In this document: positions 23,730 to 33,083 of the stretch, one piece after another
Numbering within the stretch: position 1 is the stretch's first letter
Layout of the letters: each line of letters opens with the position of its first letter
Assembly: GCA_013215215.1 (NCBI GenBank)
Contig: JABSOU010000033.1
Coordinates: 1 to 38,457 of the forward strand
Reading direction: 5' to 3'
Source of the DNA: Cognatishimia sp.
GTDB taxonomy: Bacteria; Pseudomonadota; Alphaproteobacteria; Rhodobacterales; Rhodobacteraceae
DNA: 38,457 nt
Notes under the pieces: generated by a model
Database searches by the model: none
The model's input: only the letters and a program-made list of their open reading frames with translations
What the model was told of the DNA's origin: nothing
Made by a program: the position numbers and the translations under genes

Positions 23730-25205
23730 ATGATTTCTTTCAATGATTTGATGGCCTTCCAGCGCGAAACTCAAGCTTTGGGTCAAGTGGCCGGGCGTCT
23801 GGGGTGGGATCAGGAAACCATGATGCCGCGCGGATCTGCGCCGCAGCGGGCCGAAGAAATGGCCGCGATGGAGACGGTGCTGCATGCGCGTCGGATTGAT
23901 CCTCGGGTGGCGGAGTGGATTGCGTCGATTGATGCATCGGAGTTGGACGAAGCCGGTCGTGCGCAGCTGCGGGAAGTGACGCGCAGCTATGAGCGGACGC
24001 AGAAAGTACCTGTGGAATTGGCAAGCCAGCTCGCGCGGGTGACGTCAAAGGCGCAGGGCATCTGGGCGCAGGCGCGGGCGGATGAAGATGTGGCGGCCTT
24101 CCTGCCGATCCTTGAGGAGGTGGTGAACCTGCGTCGTCAGGAAGCCGAGGCTCTGGCGGCTGGCGGTGATCCCTATGATGCGCTTTTGGAAGACTACGAG
24201 CCATACACTCAGGCATCAGAAATCGCCGCGATCTTTGATGCGATGCGACCGCGGTTGGTGGCTTTGCGTGGCGCGTGTTTAGAGGCTGAGGCACCTATGG
24301 CCTTGACCGGACATTTCCCCGAAGCAGCGCAGTTGAAACTGAGCCACGAGCTAGCGACGGCCTTTGGCTATAGCTTTGACAAGGGGCGTATTGATAAGGC
24401 CGTTCATCCGTTCAGCTCGGGATCGGGCATTGACGTGCGCATCACGACGCGCGTGGATGAGGCCGATCCATTCAATTGTTTTTACTCAACAATTCACGAA
24501 GTCGGGCATGCGTGTTATGAACAAAATATCTCTCAGGACTATCTGCTGACGCCTTTGGGGCGCGGCGTGTCGATGGGTGTGCATGAAAGCCAAAGCCGGA
24601 TTTATGAGAACCAGCTCGGGCGAGGACGCGCCTTTACCGGATGGCTGTTTGAACAGATGCAAGCCGCGTTTGGAGACTTTGGGATTGCCTCGGCCGAGGA
24701 GTTCTATCGCTCGGTCAACCGTGTGAAGCAGGGCTATATTCGGACCGAGGCGGATGAGGTGCAGTATAACCTGCATGTCATGCTGCGCTTTGGGCTAGAA
24801 CGCGCGCTGATGGCGGGGGATCTGCAGGTGGCGGATCTAGAGGCTGCCTGGAATGACCGCTTTGAGAGCGACTTTGGCTATTCGGTTGATAAGCCGTCTA
24901 ACGGTGTTTTGCAGGATGTGCATTGGTCGGTGGGGCTCTTTGGCTATTTCCCGACGTATTCCTTGGGCAATGTCTATGCGGGCTGTTTGAATGCGGCGAT
25001 GCGGGCGGCGGTGCCGGATCTGGATCAGCAGTTGGCGCGAGGGGATACCTCGGCGGCGACGGGGTGGTTGGGTGAAAACCTACAGCAGCATGGTGGGCTG
25101 AGAAAACCCGTTGATACGATCATGCATGCGACCGGATCAGAAGTGTCGCCTGCGCCTTTGCTTGATTATCTTGAGTTGAAGTTTGGTGAGATATACGGCC
25201 TGTAA
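23730..25205 (+). CDS. M32-family metallocarboxypeptidase
   Basis: Cytoplasmic zinc carboxypeptidase (Taq type) of 491 residues removing C-terminal amino acids from peptides. The zinc motif HEVGH is H256-E257-H260, and the third ligand region is HESQSRIYEN (H285, E286). Other family blocks are the start FQRETQALGQVAGRLGWDQETMMP and DVRITTRVDE. It begins directly after the ctaA stop with no gap, so it is translated from the same message, although the functions are not obviously related. A bidirectional terminator follows. Confidence 0.94.
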   Translation: MISFNDLMAFQRETQALGQVAGRLGWDQETMMPRGSAPQRAEEMAAMETVLHARRIDPRVAEWIASIDASELDEAGRAQLREVTRSYERTQKVPVELASQLARVTSKAQGIWAQARADEDVAAFLPILEEVVNLRRQEAEALAAGGDPYDALLEDYEPYTQASEIAAIFDAMRPRLVALRGACLEAEAPMALTGHFPEAAQLKLSHELATAFGYSFDKGRIDKAVHPFSSGSGIDVRITTRVDEADPFNCFYSTIHEVGHACYEQNISQDYLLTPLGRGVSMGVHESQSRIYENQLGRGRAFTGWLFEQMQAAFGDFGIASAEEFYRSVNRVKQGYIRTEADEVQYNLHVMLRFGLERALMAGDLQVADLEAAWNDRFESDFGYSVDKPSNGVLQDVHWSVGLFGYFPTYSLGNVYAGCLNAAMRAAVPDLDQQLARGDTSAATGWLGENLQQHGGLRKPVDTIMHATGSEVSPAPLLDYLELKFGEIYGL

Positions 25206-25223
25206 TGCGCTGATATAGAAATG

Positions 25224-25262
25224 AAAAAGCCCCGAGTTTACCCCCGGGGCATTTTGTTTTTC
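25224..25262. terminator. Bidirectional intrinsic terminator
   Basis: GCCCCG-N10-CGGGGC (25229-25250) flanked by five A on the left and ATTTTGTTTTT on the right. It serves the M32 peptidase gene on the plus strand and gyrA on the minus strand. Confidence 0.85.
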
Positions 25263-25278
25263 GTGATGTTGAGAGGGG

Positions 25279-28020
25279 TTATTCCTCCGCGCTCTCATCG
25301 TCCTCATTCTGTTCCGCGATCCAAGCAACGGATACGACTTCTTCGCCCTTGCCGGTGTTAAACACGCGCACGCCACCCGCAGACCGAGACCGGAACGAGA
25401 TCCCGTCCACAGGCACGCGGATCGACTGACCCTTAGAGGTCGCGAGCATGATCTGATCGCCCATCTCAACCGGGAAGGAGGCCACCAGCGCGCCGCCGCG
25501 CATGGCTTTGTCCATGGCCGCGACGCCCATGCCGCCACGTCCGCGCACCGGATAGTCGTGTGAGCTGGATAATTTGCCCGCGCCACCTGTAGTGATCGTG
25601 AGGATCAAGTTTTCAGCCGCCGACATCTCAGCATAGCGTTCCTGGCTGATGGTCGCGTTTTCATTGGCCTCTTCGTCGCTTGCTGCCTCGTCATCGACAG
25701 CCCCCGCAACCGCGCGGCGCATTTTGAGGTAGGCGGCACGCTCGTCTGATGTCGCGTCAAAGTGGCGGATGATGGACATCGAGACCACGCGGTCATCGTC
25801 ACCCAGTTTCACACCACGCACACCGGTTGACGCCCGCGAGTTAAAAACCCGCACGTCAGTTGCTGGGAAGCGAATGGCGCGGCCGGATTTGGTGACCAGC
25901 ATCACATCGTCATCATTGGAGGCAATGCGCGCGTCGATCATCGACCAGTCTTCGCTATCGCCTTCAAATTTCATCGCAATTTTGCCGTTAGCCTTCACAT
26001 TCGTGAAGTCAGACAGCTTGTTGCGCCGCACAGTGCCTCGGTCGGTGGCAAAGACCACCTGCAGGTCGTCCCATTCTTTTTCGTCGCGATCGACCGGCAT
26101 GATCGCTGCAATAGACACGCCCGTTGGGATCGGCAGGATGTTCACAATCGCCTTGCCCTTGGCCGTGCGTCCGCCCAGCGGCAAGCGCCAAGTCTTGAGC
26201 TTGTAAACCATACCGTCCGTCGTAAAGAACAAGAGCTGCGTGTGGGTATTGGCGACAAAGAGGGTCGTTACCACGTCCTCTTCTTTGGTCTGCATACCCG
26301 AAATGCCCTTGCCGCCACGTTTTTGTGCGCGGAAGTCGGCCAGAGCGGTGCGTTTGATGTAGCCGCCGGAGGTGACGGTCACGACCATATCTTCGCGCTC
26401 GATCAGGTCTTCGTCGTCCATGTCGCCCGACCAATCCACGATCTCGGTGCGGCGGTCGACGGCGAATTTCTCTTTGACTTCCATGAGTTCGGTGGAAATC
26501 AGACCCATGATGCGTTCGCGCGAACTGAGGATTTCAAGATATTCCTTGATCTTGCCCGCCAGCTCTTCGAGCTCGTCGGTGACCTCCTTGACGCCGATTT
26601 GGGTCAGACGCTGCAGGCGCAATTCAAGGATCGCGCGGGCCTGGGTCTCAGAAAGGTTATAGGTGCCGTCGTCGTTCATCGTATGGGTCGGATCGTCGAT
26701 CAGCTGAATATAGCCCGCGATGTCAGCGGCGGGCCAACGACGGGTCATCAGTTTCTCGCGTGCTTCCGCCGCATCGGCCGACGCTCGGATCGTGGCAACG
26801 ATTTCGTCCACATTGGAGACCGCCACGGCCAAACCACAGAGGATATGGCTGCGTTCGCGGGCCTTGCGTAGTTCGTAAGCGGTGCGGCGCGCGACGACTT
26901 CTTCGCGGAAATCGATGAAAGAGGTCAAAAACGCCCGCAGGGTCAGCTGTTCGGGGCGGCCACCGTTCAGAGCCAGCATGTTACAGCCAAAAGAGGTCTG
27001 CATCGGCGTGAAGCGGAAGAGTTGGTTGAGTACGACCTCAGCGGTCGCATCGCGTTTCAGTTCGACCACGACGCGAACTCCGTTGCGATCTGATTCATCC
27101 TGCACGTGGGCGACGCCTTCGATTTTCTTCTCGCGGACCTGTTCCGCGATTTTCTCGATCATCGAGGCTTTGTTGACCTGATAGGGGATCTCGTCGATGA
27201 CGATGGCATAGCGGTCTTTGCGGATCTCCTCGACGCGAGTCTTGGCACGGATGATCACAGAGCCGCGACCCTCAAGGTAAGCTTTACGTGCGCCAGAACG
27301 ACCCAGCATAATGCCGCCGGTTGGGAAATCAGGGCCGGGGACGTATTCGATCAGGTCCTCGGAGCTGAGATCAGGGTTCTCGATCAAGGCCAGCGTTGCG
27401 TCGCAGACCTCACCCAGGTTGTGGGGCGGAATATTCGTGGCCATACCGACTGCAATACCGCCAGCGCCGTTGACCAGCATATTCGGGAAGCGCGAGGGCA
27501 GGACTGTCGGCTCCTGGTCTTTGCCGTCGTAGTTGTCCTGAAAATCAACCGTGTCTTTTTCGATATCGGCGAGCATAAAGGCCGCCGGCTTGTCCATGCG
27601 CACCTCGGTGTAGCGCATCGCCGCCGGGTTATCGCCGTCCATCGAGCCAAAGTTACCCTGACCGTCCAGCAAAGGCAGAGACATCGAGAAATCCTGCGCC
27701 ATCCGAACCAGCGCGTCATAGATCGCGCCGTCGCCATGCGGGTGGTATTTACCCATGACATCGCCGACCGGACGGGCGGATTTACGATAGGCTTTTTCGT
27801 GGCTGTTTCCGGTCTCGTGCATTGCATAAAGAATGCGGCGGTGGACCGGTTTCAGACCGTCCCGAAGGTCAGGAATCGCACGACTCACGATCACACTCAT
27901 CGCGTAATCGAGATATGAGGTCTGCATCTCTTCTTCGATGGTCACAGTTGGACCGTCGTGATGCATGCGCTCCACGATGTTTTCTTCTTCGTTTTCAGGG
28001 GTTTCAGGCGTGTCGCTCAA
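25279..28020 (-). CDS. gyrA: DNA gyrase subunit A
   Basis: Breakage-reunion subunit of gyrase, 913 residues. The catalytic tyrosine is Y137 ([10 protein letters not shown]). The quinolone-determining stretch is [19 protein letters not shown], where G98 stands at the position of E. coli Ser83 and D102 at that of Asp87. The GyrA-box QKRGGKG, needed for DNA wrapping, is intact in the C-terminal pinwheel. That domain has a charged insert (about 800-835; [15 protein letters not shown]) common in alphaproteobacteria, and the tail is acidic. The N-terminus is slightly longer than in E. coli (offset 15). A promoter and a DnaA box lie upstream. Confidence 0.98.
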   Translation of the reverse strand: MSDTPETPENEEENIVERMHHDGPTVTIEEEMQTSYLDYAMSVIVSRAIPDLRDGLKPVHRRILYAMHETGNSHEKAYRKSARPVGDVMGKYHPHGDGAIYDALVRMAQDFSMSLPLLDGQGNFGSMDGDNPAAMRYTEVRMDKPAAFMLADIEKDTVDFQDNYDGKDQEPTVLPSRFPNMLVNGAGGIAVGMATNIPPHNLGEVCDATLALIENPDLSSEDLIEYVPGPDFPTGGIMLGRSGARKAYLEGRGSVIIRAKTRVEEIRKDRYAIVIDEIPYQVNKASMIEKIAEQVREKKIEGVAHVQDESDRNGVRVVVELKRDATAEVVLNQLFRFTPMQTSFGCNMLALNGGRPEQLTLRAFLTSFIDFREEVVARRTAYELRKARERSHILCGLAVAVSNVDEIVATIRASADAAEAREKLMTRRWPAADIAGYIQLIDDPTHTMNDDGTYNLSETQARAILELRLQRLTQIGVKEVTDELEELAGKIKEYLEILSSRERIMGLISTELMEVKEKFAVDRRTEIVDWSGDMDDEDLIEREDMVVTVTSGGYIKRTALADFRAQKRGGKGISGMQTKEEDVVTTLFVANTHTQLLFFTTDGMVYKLKTWRLPLGGRTAKGKAIVNILPIPTGVSIAAIMPVDRDEKEWDDLQVVFATDRGTVRRNKLSDFTNVKANGKIAMKFEGDSEDWSMIDARIASNDDDVMLVTKSGRAIRFPATDVRVFNSRASTGVRGVKLGDDDRVVSMSIIRHFDATSDERAAYLKMRRAVAGAVDDEAASDEEANENATISQERYAEMSAAENLILTITTGGAGKLSSSHDYPVRGRGGMGVAAMDKAMRGGALVASFPVEMGDQIMLATSKGQSIRVPVDGISFRSRSAGGVRVFNTGKGEEVVSVAWIAEQNEDDESAEE

Positions 28021-28064
28021 GTCTTGGCTCGCTTCTGTCTTGGGCTCAATATTTAGTTGAAGCT

Positions 28065-28094
28065 TTTATAACAGAGGCAGCATATGGGGTGCAA
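28065..28094 (-). promoter_or_regulatory. Predicted gyrA promoter
   Basis: On the minus strand TTGCAC (28094-28089), 18 bases, then TATAAA (28070-28065). This is close to the sigma70 consensus and would give a leader of about 38 bases before the gyrA ATG. Confidence 0.6.
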
Positions 28095-28109
28095 TGGCTG
28101 CATCGCCAT

Positions 28110-28118
28110 TGTGGATAA
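28110..28118 (-). promoter_or_regulatory. Perfect DnaA box upstream of gyrA
   Basis: TTATCCACA, the consensus high-affinity DnaA 9-mer, reads on the minus strand 15 bases upstream of the predicted gyrA -35. It lies in the 119-base gap between gyrA and the radical SAM gene. A single 9-mer can occur by chance, but its place next to a promoter of a replication gene is suggestive. Confidence 0.5.
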
Positions 28119-28139
28119 ATCACCGAATTTTGGGGTGGT

Positions 28140-29081
28140 TTACGCCGAACAGCTCGCCCCGCCCAGAACGCAGAATTTCGCGCAATGGGGGTGGTTCAAA
28201 AGCACCGGTTGCTCGGCGTCTTTGAGGGTTGGGCCGAGGTCAAATTCTTCTTCATAGGGCAGAAGTGTGCAGGCGATGACGCTTGGGGCCTCGGCACCTT
28301 TGTGTTTGACCACCATGCGGGAACTCGCGCACATGACCTCAGAGGGCTTTTTATTCAAAATGCCCCAGCACTCGGTGGTGATTTCCGGCACCTCAACGGT
28401 TTCATCCATCTCTGGGAAGAGGATGGTTTCACCGGGGTTCATCGGATCAATGTCCAGCGCGTGTTTTTCATAGAGCGCGGCATAGCCCGCGCGGCTTTCT
28501 GCATCGCTTTCGCCCCAAACAGTCCGCCCCGCAATGGTCATTTTGAAGTCATTGTCGCGCAGCCATTCCATGCCAATCACCATTCGGTCAAAGCTGCCAC
28601 GACCACGTTCCTTGTCGTGCAGCTCTTTTGACCAATGGTCGATTGAAATCCGCATGGTGAGTTTGCCCGGAAAATCCGCTTTCAGCTGCAACAGCTCTTC
28701 TTTAACCTTTTTGCGTTGCAACGGCATCATCGCGTTGGTCAGAACCAAAACCTCATAGCCGCGTTCCAAACAGCGGCGGGTCATCTCGTTCATTTCAGGG
28801 TTCATATAGGGTTCGCCACCCGTAAAGGCGATCTCACGAACGCCCCACTTGCGATCATCCAGCTGATCCAGATAGGCGCTGACCTCATCCGCCGTGATAT
28901 AAACCAAGGCGTCGTTGGTCGGAGAGCTTAGAATGTAGCAATTTGCGCATTCGATATTACAAAGCGTGCCCGTATTGAACCAAAGCGTTTCAGGGTTAGA
29001 CAGGGGCACTCGGGCACGTTTTTCGCCCTTTGCGGTCACAAAGGGATCCTGAAACTTGCCGAAATTTACCGCGTCTTTCAT
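28140..29081 (-). CDS. Radical SAM enzyme of unknown function
   Basis: A 313-residue radical S-adenosylmethionine enzyme. The cluster motif CxxxCxxC is C41-C45-C48 (CNIECANC), the GGE motif is at 88-90 (FTGGEPYMNPEM), and the partial barrel continues through TMRISIDHW. The C-terminal third adds six cysteines (C238, C251, C271, C300, C304, C311), the last three at the very end as CAKFC-x6-C. This suggests a second iron-sulfur cluster of SPASM/Twitch kind, as in enzymes that modify peptides or proteins. No precursor peptide gene is seen next to it. Neighbours are gyrA downstream and zwf divergent upstream. I do not recognise a named subfamily. Confidence 0.85.
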   Translation of the reverse strand: MKDAVNFGKFQDPFVTAKGEKRARVPLSNPETLWFNTGTLCNIECANCYILSSPTNDALVYITADEVSAYLDQLDDRKWGVREIAFTGGEPYMNPEMNEMTRRCLERGYEVLVLTNAMMPLQRKKVKEELLQLKADFPGKLTMRISIDHWSKELHDKERGRGSFDRMVIGMEWLRDNDFKMTIAGRTVWGESDAESRAGYAALYEKHALDIDPMNPGETILFPEMDETVEVPEITTECWGILNKKPSEVMCASSRMVVKHKGAEAPSVIACTLLPYEEEFDLGPTLKDAEQPVLLNHPHCAKFCVLGGASCSA

Positions 29082-29175
29082 ATGCCTGTCTTTCTTTTGG
29101 TCGATCTTGCTTATGAAAATATGCCTATGAGGGAAAGTCGTTACAGATATACTGACAGAGATGTGAAGTAGACTT

Positions 29176-29221
29176 GCTTAACACACGGTCAATTGTTAAG
29201 CGGTGTTTGCGCTAACAATTG
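29176..29221. promoter_or_regulatory. Operator-like inverted repeats upstream of zwf
   Basis: GCTTAACA-N10-TGTTAAGC (29176-29201) is a perfect 8-bp dyad. Its right arm overlaps the larger dyad CAATTGTTAAGC/GCTAACAATTG (29190-29221, one base missing). Inside lies TGTTTGC-GCTAACA (29204-29217), the centred GCGC form typical of LacI-family operators. All end 34 bases before the zwf ATG. A sugar-responsive repressor of the zwf operon is likely; which one is unknown. Confidence 0.5.
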
Positions 29222-29254
29222 CTTGAGCAGTTGAGCGAGGGAGCAGAGAGTAGC

Positions 29255-30703
29255 ATGGTTTCGCGTATTATTCCGGTTGAAACATTCGATCTGGTGATTT
29301 TTGGGGGCACTGGCGATCTGGCGCGCCGTAAAATCCTGCCGGGGCTGTTTAAACGGTTCTGCGATGGGCAGATGCCGGTTGGGTCGCGAATTATCGCTGC
29401 AGCGCGGTCCGAGTTGGATCTGTCTGGGTTTCAGGATTTCGTTGTTCAGGCGGTTGAAGATGCGTTGGGTACACCGGATGCAGATCAGATCTCGGGGTTT
29501 GTTGACACGCTGGACTACGTCACCATCGACGCTTTGGGCGAAGAGGGTTGGGCTGATCTGGCGGCCAAACTGCCTGCTTTTGATAAGGTGCGCGCGTTTT
29601 ACTTTTCGGTCGGCCCGAGCTTGTTTGAGGCGCTCGCCGAACGCCTTCACAAACATGGGTTGGTTGATACTGAAACGCGTATCGTGGTTGAGAAACCCTT
29701 TGGCCGCGATCAAGAGAGCGCCAAGGCCTTGAACGCCACGCTCCGTCGCCATTTTGACGAGAGCCAGATTTACCGAATCGACCATTATCTTGGCAAAGAA
29801 ACGGTGCAAAACCTGATGGCGGTGCGGTTCGGCAATATGCTCTTTGAACCGCTCTGGAACAGCCAATATATTGATCACATTCAGATTTCTGTCGCTGAAG
29901 ATGTGGGCGTCGGGGGGCGTGGGGCCTATTACGACAAATCGGGTGCCATGCGGGATATGGTGCAGAACCACTTGATGCAGCTTTTGTGCCTAACTGCGAT
30001 GGAGCCGCCGTCTTTCTTTGAACCCGACGCGGTACGGGACGAAAAACTCAAAGTCATTCGCGCGCTGACGCCGGTTGAGCCGCATCACATTGTGCGGGGG
30101 CAATATACGGACAGTTCTGATGAGGTGACCTATCGCGAGGACGTGGGCGATCCGCGGTCTCGGACGGAAAGCTACATTGCTTTGAAATGCCACGTCAGCA
30201 ATTGGCGATGGGCGGGCACGCCGTTTTATTTGCGCACGGGCAAACGGCTGAAGGCGCGCGATAGCGAGATCAATGTGGTCTTTAAGCAGACCCCGCATTC
30301 GATTTTCGGCCCCGAGGCGGGCGAACATCACAACGAGCTGCGTATTCAACTGCAGCCCGACGAAGGCATCAACCTGCGCGTGACCATCAAGGAACCGGGC
30401 CCCGGGGGCATGCGCCTGATGGATGTGCCTTTGGACATGAGCTTTGCCGAAGCTCTGGGTGAAGATGCGGACACGCCCGACGCCTATGAACGCCTGATTA
30501 TGGACGTGATCCGGGGCAACCAAACGCTGTTCATGCGCGACGATGAGGTCGAGGCCGCCTGGGCCTGGACCGACCCGATCATTCAGGGCTGGGAGGCGCG
30601 TCACGACGTGCCAAAGCCCTATGAGAGCTTTTCTAACGGCCCGACAGACGCGGATCTTTTGATCGAACGCGACGGGCGCAACTGGCGGGAAATTGGTCGA
30701 TGA
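29255..30703 (+). CDS. zwf: Glucose-6-phosphate 1-dehydrogenase
   Basis: First enzyme of the Entner-Doudoroff and oxidative pentose phosphate routes, making 6-phosphogluconolactone and NADPH. It has 482 residues from ATG 29255. The cofactor loop is GGTGDLARRK, and the substrate and catalytic motif is RIDHYLGKE. The frame is open from a TTG at 29219, but MVSRIIPVETFDLVIFGGTGD at 29255 fits the family and has AGAGAG and GAGGGAG upstream. It overlaps pgl by ATGA. First gene of a zwf-pgl-pgi operon preceded by operator-like repeats. Confidence 0.97.
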   Translation: MVSRIIPVETFDLVIFGGTGDLARRKILPGLFKRFCDGQMPVGSRIIAAARSELDLSGFQDFVVQAVEDALGTPDADQISGFVDTLDYVTIDALGEEGWADLAAKLPAFDKVRAFYFSVGPSLFEALAERLHKHGLVDTETRIVVEKPFGRDQESAKALNATLRRHFDESQIYRIDHYLGKETVQNLMAVRFGNMLFEPLWNSQYIDHIQISVAEDVGVGGRGAYYDKSGAMRDMVQNHLMQLLCLTAMEPPSFFEPDAVRDEKLKVIRALTPVEPHHIVRGQYTDSSDEVTYREDVGDPRSRTESYIALKCHVSNWRWAGTPFYLRTGKRLKARDSEINVVFKQTPHSIFGPEAGEHHNELRIQLQPDEGINLRVTIKEPGPGGMRLMDVPLDMSFAEALGEDADTPDAYERLIMDVIRGNQTLFMRDDEVEAAWAWTDPIIQGWEARHDVPKPYESFSNGPTDADLLIERDGRNWREIGR

Positions 30704-31371
30704 AGATCGAAAAATACAGCGATTTTGACATGATGGCGATTGAGGTCGCGCAAAGGATCGCAGGGGATTTAACGGTCGCATTGCACAACACGGATCGCGC
30801 GATGCTGGCAGTGCCGGGAGGAACCACGCCAGGACCGATCTTTGACGATCTCTGCGCCGCTGATCTCGATTGGTCGCGCGTTGATGTAGTGTTGACGGAC
30901 GAACGTTGGGTGCCTGGCGATCATCCGCGCTCAAATACACGGCTGGTGCGCGAACGTCTGCTGGTCAATCGCGCGGCGTCGGCTCGGATGGTGCCGCTTT
31001 ACGCAGAAACGCCGGAACCCGAGGAGTCACTTGCGGGGCTGATGGATGCCATCGAGGCCGATCTGCCCATCGCAGTGGCGGTTTTGGGCATGGGCGAGGA
31101 TATGCATACAGCGTCTTTGTTCCCAGATAGCCCGGATATCGCGGCGGCTCTGGACGCGCACGCGCCGATTTTGTTGCCGGTACGCCCTGAAAGCCAGCCC
31201 GAGGCGCGGATCACGCTGTCTGCACGGGTTCTCAATGGCGCGCTGGCCAAACATGTTGTTTTCAAAGGGCAGGACAAGATGGATGCGCTGCAAAAGGCGC
31301 GGACTCTGCCGCATGTTGAGGCCCCAATCGCCGCCGTTTTGGATGGCGCAACAGTTCATTGGACGGAGTAA
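30700..31371 (+). CDS. pgl: 6-phosphogluconolactonase
   Basis: Hydrolyses 6-phosphogluconolactone to 6-phosphogluconate. It has 223 residues, as usual for the NagB-like family. Blocks LAVPGGTTPGPIFDDL, VVLTDERWVPGDHPRSN and VLGMGEDMHTASLFPDS are characteristic. In many relatives the last reads GMGxDGHTASLFP, so Met stands in place of Gly here. Start overlaps the zwf stop (ATGA), and pgi begins 5 bases after its stop. Confidence 0.95.
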   Translation: MKIEKYSDFDMMAIEVAQRIAGDLTVALHNTDRAMLAVPGGTTPGPIFDDLCAADLDWSRVDVVLTDERWVPGDHPRSNTRLVRERLLVNRAASARMVPLYAETPEPEESLAGLMDAIEADLPIAVAVLGMGEDMHTASLFPDSPDIAAALDAHAPILLPVRPESQPEARITLSARVLNGALAKHVVFKGQDKMDALQKARTLPHVEAPIAAVLDGATVHWTE

Positions 31372-31375
31372 CCCT

Positions 31376-32971
31376 ATGTGGGATGTGCTAAAAGCTCATC
31401 AGGCGCAAGCGCCTCGTATTGTTGATTTATTTGAAGATGGCGGGCGGTCTGAGGCGTTTTCGATCACAGCAGACGGTCTCTATTTTGATTATGCCAAGAC
31501 GGACATCACCGAGGCCTGCTGGGAAGATCTGGTGAAACTCGCCGAGGAAACCGAGGTCGCGAAATGGCGCGATGCTATGTTTGCGGGCGAGAAGATCAAC
31601 GTCACCGAGGATCGCGCGGTTCTGCACACGGCGCTGCGGAATTTGGACGGTGGACCTGTGGAGGTTGACGGCGAAGACGTCATGCCGGGCGTCAAAGAGG
31701 TCTTGGCCAAGATGGGTGATTTTGCCGAGGCCGTGCGGGCTGGTGCGTTCAAAGGGCAGGGCGGCAAGATCACCGATGTGGTGAATATTGGGATCGGCGG
31801 GTCTGACCTTGGTCCTGTGATGGCGACGATTGCTCTGAAGCCTTATGCCGACGGACCGCGCACGCATTTCATTTCAAACGTAGATGGGGCGGATCTTGCG
31901 GATACGCTGGACGGGTTGGATCCCGCGACGACTTTGGTTTTGGTGGCTTCTAAAACATTTACGACTCAGGAAACCATGATGAACGCCACATCGGTGCGGG
32001 ATTGGATGGCGCAGTCGGTGTCAGACCCTGCGGCGCAGTTTGCGGCCATTTCTACGAACCTAGAGGCCACGGCGGCTTTTGGTATTCCGGCGGAACGGGT
32101 CTTTGGGTTCGAGGATTGGGTCGGTGGCCGTTATTCCATGTGGGGCCCGATTGGGTTGTCGATCATGTTGGCTATTGGGTTTAGTGATTTCAACAACTTC
32201 CTGCGTGGTGCTCAAGCAATGGATCAGCATTTTGTGTCGGCAGACCTGGCGCAAAACATGCCCGTTGCCTTGGCGCTGGTGGGAATTTGGCACCATCAGA
32301 TCCATGGGCACGCAACCCGTGCGGTCTTGCCCTATGAGCAACGCCTGCTGCGCTTTCCAGCCTATCTTCAGCAGATGGAGATGGAGAGCAACGGGAAGAG
32401 CGTAACACGAGACGGCAAAGAGGTTTCCCAAACCGTGGGTCCGATTGTGTGGGGCGAACCTGGCACGAACGGACAACACGCCTTTTATCAGCTGATCCAT
32501 CAGGGCAAACAGGTCGTGCCATGTGAGTTCATGGTGGGGTCGGAAGTCCATGAGCCGGAGCTCGCTCATCACCATAAAGCCATTCTCGCCAATTGCTTAG
32601 CACAATCTGAGGCCTTGCTCTTGGGGCGCAGCTATGAGGTTGCGAAAGAGCGGATGGCGGCGGCGGGTCATGAAGGCGAAGCGCTGGAGGCCCATGCAAT
32701 GCAGCGGGTGTTTGCAGGCAATCGGCCGTCGACGACTTTGGTGTATCAGAAGCTAACGCCATATGTTTTAGGTCAGATCGTGGCGCTGTATGAGCATCGG
32801 GTCTTTGTCGAGGGGGTGATCCTGGGGATCAACTCTTATGATCAATGGGGTGTGGAGCTTGGCAAGGAATTGGCAAACAAATTGCTGCCTGCTGTTGAAG
32901 TAGACGCTGACCTAAGTGAAGTGCATCCGGCGACATCTGCAATCATCAGTAAAATCAATGCGCTGCGTTGA
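31376..32971 (+). CDS. pgi: Glucose-6-phosphate isomerase
   Basis: Interconverts glucose 6-phosphate and fructose 6-phosphate. It has 531 residues from ATG 31376, which has CGGAG 8 bases upstream. The frame stays open further up, but that part lies inside pgl in another frame. The signatures are VGGRYSMWGPIGLS and GQHAFYQLIHQGKQVVPCEF, with KAILANCLAQSEALLLG and NSYDQWGVELGK near the end. Third gene of the operon, it links fructose 6-phosphate to the Entner-Doudoroff route. Confidence 0.97.
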   Translation: MWDVLKAHQAQAPRIVDLFEDGGRSEAFSITADGLYFDYAKTDITEACWEDLVKLAEETEVAKWRDAMFAGEKINVTEDRAVLHTALRNLDGGPVEVDGEDVMPGVKEVLAKMGDFAEAVRAGAFKGQGGKITDVVNIGIGGSDLGPVMATIALKPYADGPRTHFISNVDGADLADTLDGLDPATTLVLVASKTFTTQETMMNATSVRDWMAQSVSDPAAQFAAISTNLEATAAFGIPAERVFGFEDWVGGRYSMWGPIGLSIMLAIGFSDFNNFLRGAQAMDQHFVSADLAQNMPVALALVGIWHHQIHGHATRAVLPYEQRLLRFPAYLQQMEMESNGKSVTRDGKEVSQTVGPIVWGEPGTNGQHAFYQLIHQGKQVVPCEFMVGSEVHEPELAHHHKAILANCLAQSEALLLGRSYEVAKERMAAAGHEGEALEAHAMQRVFAGNRPSTTLVYQKLTPYVLGQIVALYEHRVFVEGVILGINSYDQWGVELGKELANKLLPAVEVDADLSEVHPATSAIISKINALR

Positions 32972-33032
32972 ACTTTAAAAGTGGTGCGGAAACTTTGAAA
33001 GTTTCCGGTTTCGATTTCTTTTAAAGAAATCG
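32972..33032. repeat. Three consecutive palindromes sharing a CTTT-N-AAAG core
   Basis: ACTTT-A-AAAGT (32972-32982), CGGAAACTTT-G-AAAGTTTCCG (32987-33007) and CGATTTCTTT-T-AAAGAAATCG (33012-33032) are perfect odd-length palindromes, each centred on one base (32977, 32997, 33022). They begin right after the pgi stop and run up to the terminator. Hairpins with a one-base centre need part of the core unpaired, so protein binding is as possible as RNA folding. Confidence 0.7.
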
Positions 33033-33036
33033 GACA

Positions 33037-33065
33037 CAAAAAAGCCCCGCATTGGCGGGGCTTTT
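33037..33065. terminator. Bidirectional intrinsic terminator of pgi and the one-carbon operon
   Basis: AAAAGCCCCGC-ATTG-GCGGGGCTTTT (33040-33065) is a perfect 11-bp stem with a 4-base loop. T tracts lie at both ends when read on either strand, so it ends pgi on the plus strand and the pterin-binding methyltransferase gene on the minus strand. Confidence 0.9.
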
Positions 33066-33083
33066 GTTGTTTTGTCTCAGCGC

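Noticed and set aside
22572..23885. Minus-strand open frame of 437 codons opposite ctaA
   Set aside because: The product is rich in His, Arg, Gln and Pro with no family likeness, and ctaA on the plus strand is certain.
29219..29254. TTG start giving zwf a 12-residue extension
   Set aside because: It overlaps the operator-like repeats, has no ribosome-binding site and no family match.
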